A DNA stretch of 26,787 bases, from positions 1 through 26,787 of the forward strand of contig JANZZA010000350.1 in NCBI GenBank assembly GCA_026419655.1, given 5' to 3'. Below, in pieces: positions 15,934 to 24,129 of this stretch. Positions within the stretch are counted from its first letter, which is position 1. Each line of letters opens with the position of its first letter. A program made the position numbers and the translations under genes. This DNA comes from Armatimonadota bacterium (GTDB taxonomy: Bacteria > Armatimonadota > Zipacnadia > Zipacnadales > FEN-943). The notes under the pieces are model-generated. The model saw nothing but the letters and a program-made list of their open reading frames with translations. It did not search any database and was not told the origin of the DNA.

Positions 15934-17799
15934 ATGAGGCAAACAGCTATCATTCTCGCCGTTCTGGTGGCAGCTTTGGGTTATGGTGCAACGGCTGCTG
16001 ACCTTGACCAGGCACTTCAAAAAGCAGCCGCCTGGCGCTCCGACTCCGCCGCTTTTGCAACGAACTATGCCGCCGCGAGGCTTTGTCAACGAAAGCTCCA
16101 GCTACTCGACAACAGCGGCTATTTCTTTGGTCCGGTGCCGGCGCGCGAGGAGATAATCGAAGAAGGACTGCGCCGGCTGGCATCCATTGCCGCCGGCGAA
16201 CCGCATCGGGCCGTCCCCGGGCGGCTGACGGAGCTGGCCTATGAGTCCGAAAACGATGGAACAGCTCAGCCGTATTACCTTTACCTGCCGCCGGATTTCG
16301 ACGACAGGCGGCGCTGGCCGCTGATAGTCTTTCTTCATGGCTATGTTCCCAGCATAACTATCCTGGACCCCTGGCTGCCATCTGACGAAGTCTGTGAGCT
16401 TGCCGGGCAGCTGGGCTACATGCTTCTTGTCCCCTACGGGCGGCGAAACACGGACTTCCAGGGCGTTGGGGAAGTGGACGTGCTCACGACCATCAAACTG
16501 GTGCAGCGAGACTACCCGGTGGATGAGCGACGTATCTATATTTCGGGCGTCAGTATGGGCGGGATGGGAGCGTGGAACCTCGCCCTGCGACATCCTGGAC
16601 TTTTCGCCGCAGCAACGCCAATGTGCGGGCATACAGACATGCTCACGTGGTGGGGATGGCCTGCCGATGAAGTGCCCCCGTTTAAGAAATGGCTCATCGA
16701 ATGGGACAATCCCCTTGACCTGGTAATGAATGGGCGGTCGGGAGCCTTTTTTGTCCAGCACGGCGAGCGCGACAGGCTCATACCCGTGGAGCAATCTCGA
16801 AACATCGTCGCCGCCGCCCGCGAGCTGGGCATACCGATGGACTACTACGAGCACCCGGGCCAGGACCACTACATCTACTGGCGCACAGAGTGCTACGAGC
16901 GCGCCTGGACCTGGCAGCTTCAGCACGTGCTAGACCCGTCGCCACGCGAAATAGATTTTAAGACGTACACACTTGAATACGACCGGGCTTTCTGGCTGCG
17001 GGTTGATGCGCTGGAAAAATGGGGGCAACCAGGAGTCGTACAGGTAAGAGCAGACGCGGACCGTCGCACGGTCAAAGTGGAAACCCAAAACGTTGCCGCT
17101 TTCTCGCTGGACGCCCGGGTTGGGCCGATGGCGGACGGGGCAGAAATCCTTGTCAATGGCCGGGCCCTGGAGCCTGAGAAGATGCCCGATAGCCTCTGGC
17201 GGTTCGTGCTGTCGCCGCTGCCGCCCAACGACCGCTTCCCGCCGCCAAAGCGAAAAGGTCTGTGCGGGCCGGTAGAAGAGGTCTTCGACGGCCCCTTCAT
17301 GGTGGTGCGCGGGACGGGGAGCGAAGAAGCCCGAAAGGCGGCCGATAAATGGGCGCGGGAATGGGATGCCTTTGCCGACGGCAAGCCGCGGATATGTGAC
17401 GATGCCGACGTCACCACGGAGATAACAGACAGCTACAATCTGGTGCTCTTCGGGGCGCCCCACGAGAACAGCGTTGTGGCCCGTATTGCCGACCGCCTGC
17501 CCATAAAGTTCATCGAGGGCGGCTACCAGGTCGGTGAGCGAGAATTTCGCGGCGACGACCTTGGCCTTGTTTTCTGCTACCCTAACCCTGAAGCACCACG
17601 ACGCTATGTAGCCATCTACGCCGGCCCGCTCTACGGTGCCCGACTGCCAATCAACCATAAGCACGACCTGCTGCCGGACTTCCTCGTATTTCGCGCCGAC
17701 AAGTTTGACTACGACAACGCTAACGACTGGATCTGCGGCGGATTCTTCGACGTGGCCTGGCGGCTGAATCCTGAAACCACGTGGAGCCGACAACAATAG
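15934..17799 (+). CDS. secreted alpha/beta hydrolase (esterase or prolyl-oligopeptidase-like)
   Basis: 621 residues. The N-terminus (MRQTAIILAVLVAALGYGATA) is a typical signal peptide with probable cleavage near residue 21, so the enzyme is exported. Residues ~100-335 form an alpha/beta hydrolase: YYLYLPPDF then PLIVFLHGY, the nucleophile elbow GVSMGGMG with S207, the acid in GERDRLIP (D280) and the histidine in GQDHYIYW (H312), in the correct triad order. This resembles feruloyl/PHB-depolymerase-type esterases and S9 peptidases. The last ~280 residues are a separate domain I cannot name; it also occurs downstream of such hydrolase domains in environmental genomes, as I recall. ATG 15934 is chosen over a TTG at 15898 because it starts the signal peptide and has GGGGA upstream. 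Substrate unknown; cell-wall or plant esters are possibilities only. Confidence 0.78.
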   Translation: MRQTAIILAVLVAALGYGATAADLDQALQKAAAWRSDSAAFATNYAAARLCQRKLQLLDNSGYFFGPVPAREEIIEEGLRRLASIAAGEPHRAVPGRLTELAYESENDGTAQPYYLYLPPDFDDRRRWPLIVFLHGYVPSITILDPWLPSDEVCELAGQLGYMLLVPYGRRNTDFQGVGEVDVLTTIKLVQRDYPVDERRIYISGVSMGGMGAWNLALRHPGLFAAATPMCGHTDMLTWWGWPADEVPPFKKWLIEWDNPLDLVMNGRSGAFFVQHGERDRLIPVEQSRNIVAAARELGIPMDYYEHPGQDHYIYWRTECYERAWTWQLQHVLDPSPREIDFKTYTLEYDRAFWLRVDALEKWGQPGVVQVRADADRRTVKVETQNVAAFSLDARVGPMADGAEILVNGRALEPEKMPDSLWRFVLSPLPPNDRFPPPKRKGLCGPVEEVFDGPFMVVRGTGSEEARKAADKWAREWDAFADGKPRICDDADVTTEITDSYNLVLFGAPHENSVVARIADRLPIKFIEGGYQVGEREFRGDDLGLVFCYPNPEAPRRYVAIYAGPLYGARLPINHKHDLLPDFLVFRADKFDYDNANDWICGGFFDVAWRLNPETTWSRQQ

Positions 17800-17816
17800 G
17801 CACGCCGCCACAGGAA

Positions 17817-17836
17817 GCCGGCGTGACCCTGCCGGC
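17817..17836 (+). terminator. possible weak terminator hairpin after the hydrolase gene
   Basis: GCCGGC at 17817-17822 and again at 17831-17836 form a perfect 6-bp stem with an 8-nt loop, 18 bp past the stop codon. No T-run follows, so intrinsic termination is uncertain. Confidence 0.25.
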
Positions 17837-17886
17837 AAAGACCTGAAGGATCCCACCCCGGTTTTCCCGGAAAAACACTATCCCGT

Positions 17887-17944
17887 CCAAGGAGAAACCC
17901 CTTGAAAAGCGTTGTCCCCCAGGCTCCCTTCTAAAACTTTTTCA
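17887..17944 (-). repeat. dispersed palindromic repeat, copy A
   Basis: Read on the - strand, it begins with an AAAAAGTTTT-like block, then a G-rich block (GAAGGGAGCCTGGGGGACAA), then a CTTTTCAAGG centre and GGTTTC. It matches the consensus seen in the copies at 25493 and 25811, with a decayed far arm. It lies between the hydrolase and URO-D genes, ~135 bp from copy B in the same orientation. Confidence 0.75.
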
Positions 17945-18079
17945 TGCTCCCTGCGGAAATAGCAGCCACGGTCTGTTGTGCGCGGGCAAGGATGTCGACG
18001 CATCCACGTCAGGGTTCAGGACCATCTGCGGACAAGGAGACAAGGAGAGCTCTGCTTTTGCTCCAAAGAGGCCGCCCTG

Positions 18080-18134
18080 TCTGGGAAACCCCTTGAGAAG
18101 AGGCGTCGTCCAGACCTCTCTGCAGACTTTCTTA
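18080..18134 (-). repeat. dispersed palindromic repeat, copy B (degenerate)
   Basis: On the - strand it reads AAGAAAGTCTG, then GAGAGGTCTGG, then ACGACGCCTCTTCTCAAGG and GGTTTCCCAGA. It has the same order of blocks as the other copies, with more substitutions, and the same orientation as copy A. Confidence 0.65.
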
Positions 18135-18157
18135 CGATGATGGTAGCACCCGGTGGA

Positions 18158-18242
18158 TGTGTGGCACCCCCCAGGCACGAAATGAAGAGCGGGAGAACAT
18201 GCCAAGCCACACAGGTTAGCCATGCAACTGCGCACAGCGCAG
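18158..18242 (+). other. structured leader upstream of the URO-D-like gene
   Basis: TGTGTGGC (18158-18165) pairs perfectly with GCCACACA (18206-18213), enclosing a smaller GGCA/TGCC pairing (18174-18177 with 18200-18203). CTGCGC and GCGCAG (18228-18233 with 18237-18242) then form a perfect 6-bp hairpin with a 3-nt loop. It sits 60-145 bp before the GTG start. It does not match a riboswitch consensus that I know. Confidence 0.3.
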
Positions 18243-18303
18243 AGGAATGGCACAGAGGAGGAAGAAATAATCGCCTGACCCCGATGTTGCAGGAGGTACG
18301 ACA

Positions 18304-19413
18304 GTGACCCATCGCGAGCGACTTGAGACAGCCCTTGACTTAGGCGTGCCGGACCAGGTGCCGGTGACGTGGGAACTGGTGGGCCGGGCAGCCCTGGCCT
18401 TTACAGGCGACGGGAGCTGGCGCGGCCAGTGCGATGCCCACCGGCTCATCGGGTCGTCCATTTTTAACCTGCAGGGCGTCGGCCCAGAAATCGAGTGTCC
18501 TCTCGGCCCCGGCTACGGACACGAAACGGTCGAGATTGGCACGGACGGCCCGTGGACTGTCTACGAAAACCGCATCATCACGCCGTCGGGAACGCTCACA
18601 GAGCGCGTGAAAGTCGGCGGCGTCGAGGGCGACCCAACGCTGGCAAAGCGCGTGGAGCCATACGTAAAATCGCGCGCCGACTACGAGATACTTGCTGATT
18701 ACCTGGCGGAGCGAGCAAAACGCGCGCGACCCGGGGAAGGCAAGAGAAGCGCTGAAGCCCGCGATTACGTCCGCGACGACGGCCTCGTAAATCACTGGTG
18801 TGTCGACTCGACCTACGCGCTGGCAAACTACTGCGACTCGGCTCAGTTTATCCTGGACCTGGTAGACATTCCCGACCAGATGAGTGAACTCATGCAGCTT
18901 ATACACCGCGAGCGTGAAGCGGCGATGGAAGCATTCAATCAGTCGGCAGCAGACGTAATGGTATGGGATGTCTGCTGGGCCTCGACCAGTATGCTGAGTC
19001 CCGACCTCGTGCGGCGGTTTGTCATCCCAGAGGCAAAGTGGGCCGTCGAAAGCATCGCCCCGGGCAAGCGCATCGTTTTCTTTACGTCGGGGAAGATACG
19101 GGCCGTACTCGAAGACCTGGCTCAGTGCAAGCCGCACGGTATCCAGCACCTGGACGTGCTTGGCGACTGCGACCTGGCGGAAGTCAAGCGCACTTTCGGC
19201 AAGCGCTTCTGCCTGATGGGCAACGTCAGCAACGTCGTCCTTGCCCACGGCACTATTGAGGAAGCAATAGAGGAAGCGCGGCGCTGCCTGCGGGCAGCGA
19301 TGGAGGGCGGCGGCTACATCATGACCACCTCCGACGAGGTGCCGGCGGACGCCAAAATCGAGAATATGCGCGCCATCGTGGAGACCGTGGCCCGCGAAGG
19401 CGTGTACCAATGA
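18304..19413 (+). CDS. URO-D/MtaA-family protein lacking the zinc motif
   Basis: 369 residues of the uroporphyrinogen decarboxylase fold: N-terminal THRERLETALDLGVPDQVPV, the usual opening, and a C-terminal DLAEVKRTFGKRFCLMGNVSNVVLAHGTIEEAIEEARRC-type stretch with GGGYIMTTSDEVP, typical of the MtaA/CmuA methyltransferase branch. True HemE substrate arginine motifs (such as RQAGR near the N-terminus) are absent, so heme synthesis is unlikely. The HxCG zinc motif of MtaA-like enzymes is replaced by FTSG (260-263). The GTG start is well supported by AGGAGGT at 18291-18297, 6 bp upstream. It precedes an AKR-like barrel, a DUF6785-type membrane protein and a second URO-D paralogue. Substrate unknown; no corrinoid protein is encoded in the window. 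Confidence 0.82.
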   Translation: MTHRERLETALDLGVPDQVPVTWELVGRAALAFTGDGSWRGQCDAHRLIGSSIFNLQGVGPEIECPLGPGYGHETVEIGTDGPWTVYENRIITPSGTLTERVKVGGVEGDPTLAKRVEPYVKSRADYEILADYLAERAKRARPGEGKRSAEARDYVRDDGLVNHWCVDSTYALANYCDSAQFILDLVDIPDQMSELMQLIHREREAAMEAFNQSAADVMVWDVCWASTSMLSPDLVRRFVIPEAKWAVESIAPGKRIVFFTSGKIRAVLEDLAQCKPHGIQHLDVLGDCDLAEVKRTFGKRFCLMGNVSNVVLAHGTIEEAIEEARRCLRAAMEGGGYIMTTSDEVPADAKIENMRAIVETVAREGVYQ

Positions 19414-19492
19414 GGTACTTGTTAGCCCCGGCCCTAGCAGCTGCCTTCCGCCGGTAGCATCCTGTACGGTGGTGGCGACACGGCAGATACAG

Positions 19493-19550
19493 TACAAAAA
19501 GTTTGTGAAGTGGGGTGGGGAAGAACCCTTTTCAAAGGGTTTCCCCCAGG
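19493..19550 (+). repeat. dispersed palindromic repeat, copy C
   Basis: Begins TACAAAAAGTTTG, continues with a G-rich block, and ends with the fully conserved arm CTTTTCAAAGGGTTTCCCCC. AACCCTTT and AAAGGGTT form the inner stem. It lies in the 208-bp gap between the first URO-D-like gene and the AKR-like gene. Confidence 0.85.
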
Positions 19551-19621
19551 AAGTTGTTAGTGTTGCGTCGCGGGTGGCCGTAGGGCTGGGGCGGAAGTCT
19601 TATTAGCTGGATGATACCACT

Positions 19622-20455
19622 ATGTTGCCGGCAGTGAGCCTCGGGCCGTACGAGGTGTCTAGACTCATTGTGGGCGGGAATCCCTTCAGTGGCTTTTCGC
19701 ATCAGTCCCGCGAGATGGACGAGGCTTTCATGGATTACTACACCGTGGCCAACATAAAGGCGGCGCTATTTGAGTGCGAGCGGCAGGGAATAAACACTGT
19801 GCTGCTGCGGGCGGACCGGCATATCCAGCGGGTCCTGAGGGAGTACCGGGCTGAGGGCGGAACGCTGCAGTGGATAGCCCAGACGGCCTCGGAGCTGAAG
19901 GACCAGGTCTCCCACATACGCCAGGTGGCTCCTCTGGCCATAGCTATGTACCACCATGGCAGCCTCACGGACACCTGCTGGCACGAGGGGCGCATGAGTG
20001 AGGTGCGGGAGCTGCTGGCGGTAATGCGAGATTGTGGGGTGGTCGTCGGGCTTGGAACACACCTGCCAGAGGTTATCGAGTACGCCGAGGAGCAGGGCTG
20101 GGACGTGGACTTTTATATGGCCAGTTTCTATGCCCTTACGCGACAGCACCCCCAGCAGCTAGTTGTGGCTGGAGGGTCGGTGCCGGACGAAATCTACGAC
20201 GATGCGGACCGGGAGCGGATGGTGGCGGTTATTCGGGCGACGCCTAAGCCGTGCCTGGCTTTCAAGATACTCGCCGCCGGACGTAAGGCAACCTCGGTGG
20301 GGAATCTGCAGGCAACTTTCGAGTATGCCTTCGCAAACATAAAGCCCACAGATGCGGTCGTGGTAGGAGTGTATCAGAAGCACATGAACCAGGTGGCCAT
20401 AGACGCGGGCATTGTGAGGGATATTTTGAACGGGTGGGCTCGCGGTGGAAAGTGA
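19622..20455 (+). CDS. TIM-barrel protein, aldo/keto-reductase-like, function unknown
   Basis: 277 residues, soluble, no signal peptide. The N-terminus VSRLIVGGNPFSGFSHQS (13-29) resembles the 'vSrlglGt..fg' opening of aldo/keto reductases. The C-terminal stretch ending PTDAVVVGVYQKHMNQVAIDAGIVRDIL resembles the AKR C-terminal 'd.vivG......v.en...' region. I do not see the AKR catalytic tetrad (Asp, Tyr, Lys, His) in its usual context, so it may be a non-redox barrel. The start ATG 19622 has only a weak GGATGAT upstream. The next gene follows 9 bp after the stop, so the two are very likely co-transcribed. Confidence 0.6.
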   Translation: MLPAVSLGPYEVSRLIVGGNPFSGFSHQSREMDEAFMDYYTVANIKAALFECERQGINTVLLRADRHIQRVLREYRAEGGTLQWIAQTASELKDQVSHIRQVAPLAIAMYHHGSLTDTCWHEGRMSEVRELLAVMRDCGVVVGLGTHLPEVIEYAEEQGWDVDFYMASFYALTRQHPQQLVVAGGSVPDEIYDDADRERMVAVIRATPKPCLAFKILAAGRKATSVGNLQATFEYAFANIKPTDAVVVGVYQKHMNQVAIDAGIVRDILNGWARGGK

Positions 20456-20464
20456 AGCAGCCAA

Positions 20465-22411
20465 ATGGCAGCCCCTTATGGTGACAAGGACCGCGCGAAA
20501 CGTGTTCGGCCGAGAATCTGGCGGGCAGTCGTGTTGTCTTTAGTGCTCGCGCCCCTCCACACTTACTGGCTTATCAACCTCGAAGTGGCACGCTGCACCG
20601 GATTTTCCACGACGGTCAGCATATTCTTCAACGTTATCTTAACGATTGTGGCCCTGGCGGCCATAAACTGCGTGCTGAGGCGCTTGTGGCCTCGCGCCGC
20701 GCTAACGCGAGCCGAGCTCATTACGGTTTATATCATGCTTTCTCTCGTCACGGCGCTCGCCTCAATAGACATGCTTGATGCGCTGATTTGCCTCATGCCC
20801 TACGCCCACTGGCACGCTACGCCAGAAAACCGATGGGAGGAGGTATTTTTTGATTACCTGCCCCGGCACTGGCTTGTCTCAGACCCGGCGGCGGTCCAAG
20901 CTTTTTACGCGGGCGGGACCACAATCTACCGAATGGACTACATCAGGGCATGGGCTGGGCCTGTGGTGCTCTGGGCAGTGTTTGTGGTTGCCCTCACCAC
21001 AGTGATGTTGTGCCTGAACGTGCTGATAAGGCGCCGGTGGATGGACCAGGAACGGCTGAACTACCCGATCGCTTTGATGCCCTACGACCTGACAGACCCG
21101 TCTGGCGGCATTTTTCGTAGCCGGGGGCTTTGGGCAGGCTTTGCCGTGGCCGCACTCTACGACACCATCAACGGATTTCATTCCATCTGGCCCATAATTC
21201 CGACCGTTAACCTCCAGAATTTTCGTGTGGACGTTCACCTGCGCTCCGCCCCGTGGGATGCCATCGGATACACGCCACTGGCCTTGTTTCCCTTCATAGT
21301 CGGGCTGGGCTACCTGCTACCTCAGGAGCTACTCGTCAGCTTCTGGGTCTTCTTCCTCGTATGGAAGGCAGAAAAGATAGCGGCGCGGGCCTTTGGGCTG
21401 CCGGTAGGGTTCCACCAGTGGCCCTTTCTGGACGAGCAGGCCTTCGGTTGTTATGCGGCCATAGCCCTGTATGCGCTATGGGCAATGCGGGAGCATCTGA
21501 AGCAAGCATGGCAGGCGGCCGTAGAGGGAAGACCGCGAGCGCCAGACGACCCCTTTAGCTACCGCACAGCCGTTATCGGGGCAACCGCAGGAGTGCTGGT
21601 ACTAATAGCCATCGTCGTGCACGGCGGGCTGCCGGTTGGCGTCGCGCTGGCTTTCTTCGCCATATACTACCTGATAGCACTTTGCGTCACGCGGATGCGG
21701 GCGCAGTTCGGGCCGCCAACGCACGACATGCACTTTTCCGGCCCAGACCATACTCTCACATCGCTGCTGGGCACGCGTGCCTTTCAGCCGCGCGCGCTCA
21801 CGGCCCTCACATACCTTTACGCGTTCAATCGTGCCTACAGGTCCCACCCAATGCCCCATCAACTGGAGACAATTAAGATGTGCCAGCGGGCGGGGATTGA
21901 TAGTCAGGGGCTGGCCCTGGCGATGATAGGCGCTGTGGCCTGGGGTGCTGTGGTTTACTTCTGGACCTATTTGCACATGGCCTACAGCCTGGGCGCGGAG
22001 CATAAAATGCTAAGCTGGTGCACGTGGGGCTATGGCGCAGAGGCCTTCGGACGGCTGCAGAGCTGGCTGACCGCCCCTGCCGGCCCGCGAATACCAGTCA
22101 TAGGAGCCGTCATCTGGGGATTCATCAGTACTGTGGGGCTCATGGGTTTGCAGGCGCGGTATGTCTGGCTCCCCTTACACCCCCTGGGGTACGCTCTCAG
22201 CACCGGCCATTCGGCCCAGTGGACATACTCCAGCTTGTTCGTGGCCTGGGCCATTAAGAGCACCATCACGCGCTTTTGGGGACACAAGGCCTACCAGCGG
22301 GCTGTGCCTTTCTTCCTGGGGCTGGTGCTTGGGGAGTTCATCGTCGGCGGCATATGGACCATCGTCGGCATCTTCACAGGCCGGGCCACTTTCTCTTTCT
22401 GGCGAGGATAG
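20465..22411 (+). CDS. large polytopic membrane protein, DUF6785/OPT-like
   Basis: 648 residues with about a dozen or more hydrophobic segments (for example ~20-38, 49-70, 84-106, 160-186) and a basic N-terminus. Characteristic stretches include LTRAELITVYIMLSLVTALAS, RRRWMDQERLNYPIALMPYDL, THDMHFSGPDH, and HPLGYALSTGHS near the C-terminus. These recall the DUF6784/DUF6785 membrane proteins, distantly like oligopeptide (OPT) transporters, that are frequent in Planctomycetota and Armatimonadota. A transporter role is inference from topology. It directly follows the AKR-like gene and precedes the second URO-D gene, so it may import the substrate handled by these enzymes. Confidence 0.7.
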   Translation: MAAPYGDKDRAKRVRPRIWRAVVLSLVLAPLHTYWLINLEVARCTGFSTTVSIFFNVILTIVALAAINCVLRRLWPRAALTRAELITVYIMLSLVTALASIDMLDALICLMPYAHWHATPENRWEEVFFDYLPRHWLVSDPAAVQAFYAGGTTIYRMDYIRAWAGPVVLWAVFVVALTTVMLCLNVLIRRRWMDQERLNYPIALMPYDLTDPSGGIFRSRGLWAGFAVAALYDTINGFHSIWPIIPTVNLQNFRVDVHLRSAPWDAIGYTPLALFPFIVGLGYLLPQELLVSFWVFFLVWKAEKIAARAFGLPVGFHQWPFLDEQAFGCYAAIALYALWAMREHLKQAWQAAVEGRPRAPDDPFSYRTAVIGATAGVLVLIAIVVHGGLPVGVALAFFAIYYLIALCVTRMRAQFGPPTHDMHFSGPDHTLTSLLGTRAFQPRALTALTYLYAFNRAYRSHPMPHQLETIKMCQRAGIDSQGLALAMIGAVAWGAVVYFWTYLHMAYSLGAEHKMLSWCTWGYGAEAFGRLQSWLTAPAGPRIPVIGAVIWGFISTVGLMGLQARYVWLPLHPLGYALSTGHSAQWTYSSLFVAWAIKSTITRFWGHKAYQRAVPFFLGLVLGEFIVGGIWTIVGIFTGRATFSFWRG

Positions 22412-22527
22412 CTGGCTGAGCCGCGCAACTTTCGGGCTTCGTACAACCCAGGTGGCTTTTGCCGCCGATGGAGACGGAGAACTATGCGACAGCAAGTCTT
22501 TGGGCAGAATGTTTACAGCAGGGGCCA

Positions 22528-22562
22528 GCCTCCAGACTTCTTTCCTCGAGCTTTTTCATGGC
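22528..22562 (-). repeat. possible decayed remnant of the dispersed repeat
   Basis: On the - strand it begins CATGAAAAAG like copy A, followed by a G-rich GAAGTCTGGAGG block, but the palindromic half is not recognisable. It lies in the 273-bp gap before the second URO-D gene, which otherwise holds only a 6-bp hairpin (22635-22640 with 22646-22651). Confidence 0.3.
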
Positions 22563-22684
22563 ACCTCGCCCACACACGCCGCCCGAAGAGCCGCAGGGGC
22601 AGGTAGGGATTGCATGGCCGAGAATAGGTTAACCCGCACGACAGCCGTGCGCTGCCAAGCGGCCTGAAGAAAGGTGAAATAGCG

Positions 22685-23830
22685 TTGACGCACTGCACTT
22701 CCACACCCCTGGACGGACTCGATTTCTGGCTCGAGAAGCTAGAAGAGCTAATAGACTTGGACCATGTGGTGCGGACAAGTGATCTTCAGCGGCGGTGTTT
22801 TGCTTTCGAGCCTGTCGAGCATATACCCACCGTCATTGATTACCCCGTGGGAGAAGAGTGGCCGGAGTTCGGCTTTGAGGACATCTACCACGACCCGGCC
22901 AAAATGCTGCTTTCAGAGCTGAGGTCAGTTTACACGGGCGCCAAGCTGCAGGATGACAGGCTCTACGGCATCCGTGCAAATTATGGCACCGGCATCATTG
23001 CTTCGATGTTTGGCTGCGAAGTGGTGGTGCTGGACCACTCTCTGCCGCGCGCCCTGCCAGTGAGCGAAGAACGACTGAGAGAAGTTCTGGCGGGAGACCT
23101 GCCGCCGGTGCGGGCAGGAATAGTAGGGCGGGCGCTGGACACAGTGGCCTTTTATCGCGAAACCCTTGCGCCCTATCCCAAGCTCTCGACCGCTGTTGGT
23201 TCGCAGATGCTCGACATCCAGGGGCCCTTTGACAACGCCATGCTGATCTGGGGCGAGGGGGCCCTATATGCCATATACGATGAGTACCAGAATCTCGCCC
23301 AACTCATGGACCTTGTCGTGGAAGCAACCCTAGCCGTAGTGAGAGAGCACCGGCGAATAGATGGCCGACCTATCGAGGAGCATGACGGCTGGTGGAATGG
23401 CCTCGGAGGACTGTGCGTGCGCGAAGACTCCTGCGTGATGCTTAGCGGTGCCCAGTACCGGGATTTCGTGAAACCACATGACGCAAAGCTTCTGTCGCAA
23501 CTCGGCGGCTGGCTCCACTGGTGCGGCAAGGGACACCAGTGGCTTGACGAGGTGCTGAGCCTGCCAGGCGTGCGCGGCGTGAACATATCGCAGGGGGAAT
23601 TCTATGACCTCGCGCAGGTGTATCAGGCCTGCGAGGCAGCAAAGGTGGCAATAGTGGGCTGGGCGCAGCCAGTGCCTGAGTACCTGCGGGGGCGTATCCG
23701 CACCGGTTTTTCGCGGGCTGCCTGCGCTGCAGACTATGATGCCGCTTGCAGGATGAAGGAAAGGCTTTACGAGACTGGCCATGTAGACGTGGACTCACCC
23801 ATCGGCCTGAGCAACCGCCCTAAGGCATAG
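22685..23830 (+). CDS. URO-D/MtaA-family protein with HxCG zinc motif
   Basis: 381 residues. Although diverged from the copy at 18304, it has the URO-D plan: an opening DLQRRCFAFEPVEHIPTV, a central GPFDNAMLIWGEG...YDEYQNLAQLMDLVVEATLAVVREH block, and the C-terminal barrel strand GWLHWCGKGHQWLDEVLSLPGVRGVNISQGE. HWCG at 278-281 corresponds to the HxC zinc motif of MtaA-type methylcobamide methyltransferases; C347 or C355 could be the third ligand. It may therefore be a zinc-dependent methyltransferase, but no corrinoid partner is adjacent. The TTG start is supported by AAGGTGA at 22671-22677, 7 bp upstream. Substrate unknown. Confidence 0.75.
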   Translation: MTHCTSTPLDGLDFWLEKLEELIDLDHVVRTSDLQRRCFAFEPVEHIPTVIDYPVGEEWPEFGFEDIYHDPAKMLLSELRSVYTGAKLQDDRLYGIRANYGTGIIASMFGCEVVVLDHSLPRALPVSEERLREVLAGDLPPVRAGIVGRALDTVAFYRETLAPYPKLSTAVGSQMLDIQGPFDNAMLIWGEGALYAIYDEYQNLAQLMDLVVEATLAVVREHRRIDGRPIEEHDGWWNGLGGLCVREDSCVMLSGAQYRDFVKPHDAKLLSQLGGWLHWCGKGHQWLDEVLSLPGVRGVNISQGEFYDLAQVYQACEAAKVAIVGWAQPVPEYLRGRIRTGFSRAACAADYDAACRMKERLYETGHVDVDSPIGLSNRPKA

Positions 23831-24006
23831 GAAGCCTTGCTCGTGAGTGGCCGCAAAAATAAAAACCTTTTTCTGAGGGCAAGCCTTTGGAGGAAGTTCC
23901 AAAAATCGCTTTGCGCCTCCTCTGACTTGCCTGAAGGTAAAAGCTAGGATGCCCAAAGTTACTCACCTGCATCGCTTTAACATCGGAGAAGCTCAGCTTT
24001 TGCAAC

Positions 24007-24056
24007 AGTTTCCTTTGAAGTGGGCTGTCCCCCGGGCCCCCTCCCAAACCTTTTCG
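24007..24056 (-). repeat. dispersed palindromic repeat, copy D
   Basis: On the - strand it reads AAAAGGTTTGGGAGGGGG, then CCCGGGGGACAGCCC and ACTTCAAAGG, with the last arm decayed. It lies in the 299-bp gap upstream of rhaA. No other feature is supported in 23831-24129. Confidence 0.75.
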
Positions 24057-24129
24057 TGCTGTAGGAGCGGCTGCGGTGGCGGCGAAAAACGCACTGCCCT
24101 CAACCTGCAAGGGAGGAGGAATAAGCGTC

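Noticed and set aside
18304..19413. Annotation as heme-pathway HemE.
   Set aside because: The diagnostic N-terminal arginine motifs of uroporphyrinogen decarboxylase are absent and the C-terminal half follows the MtaA/CmuA-type pattern.
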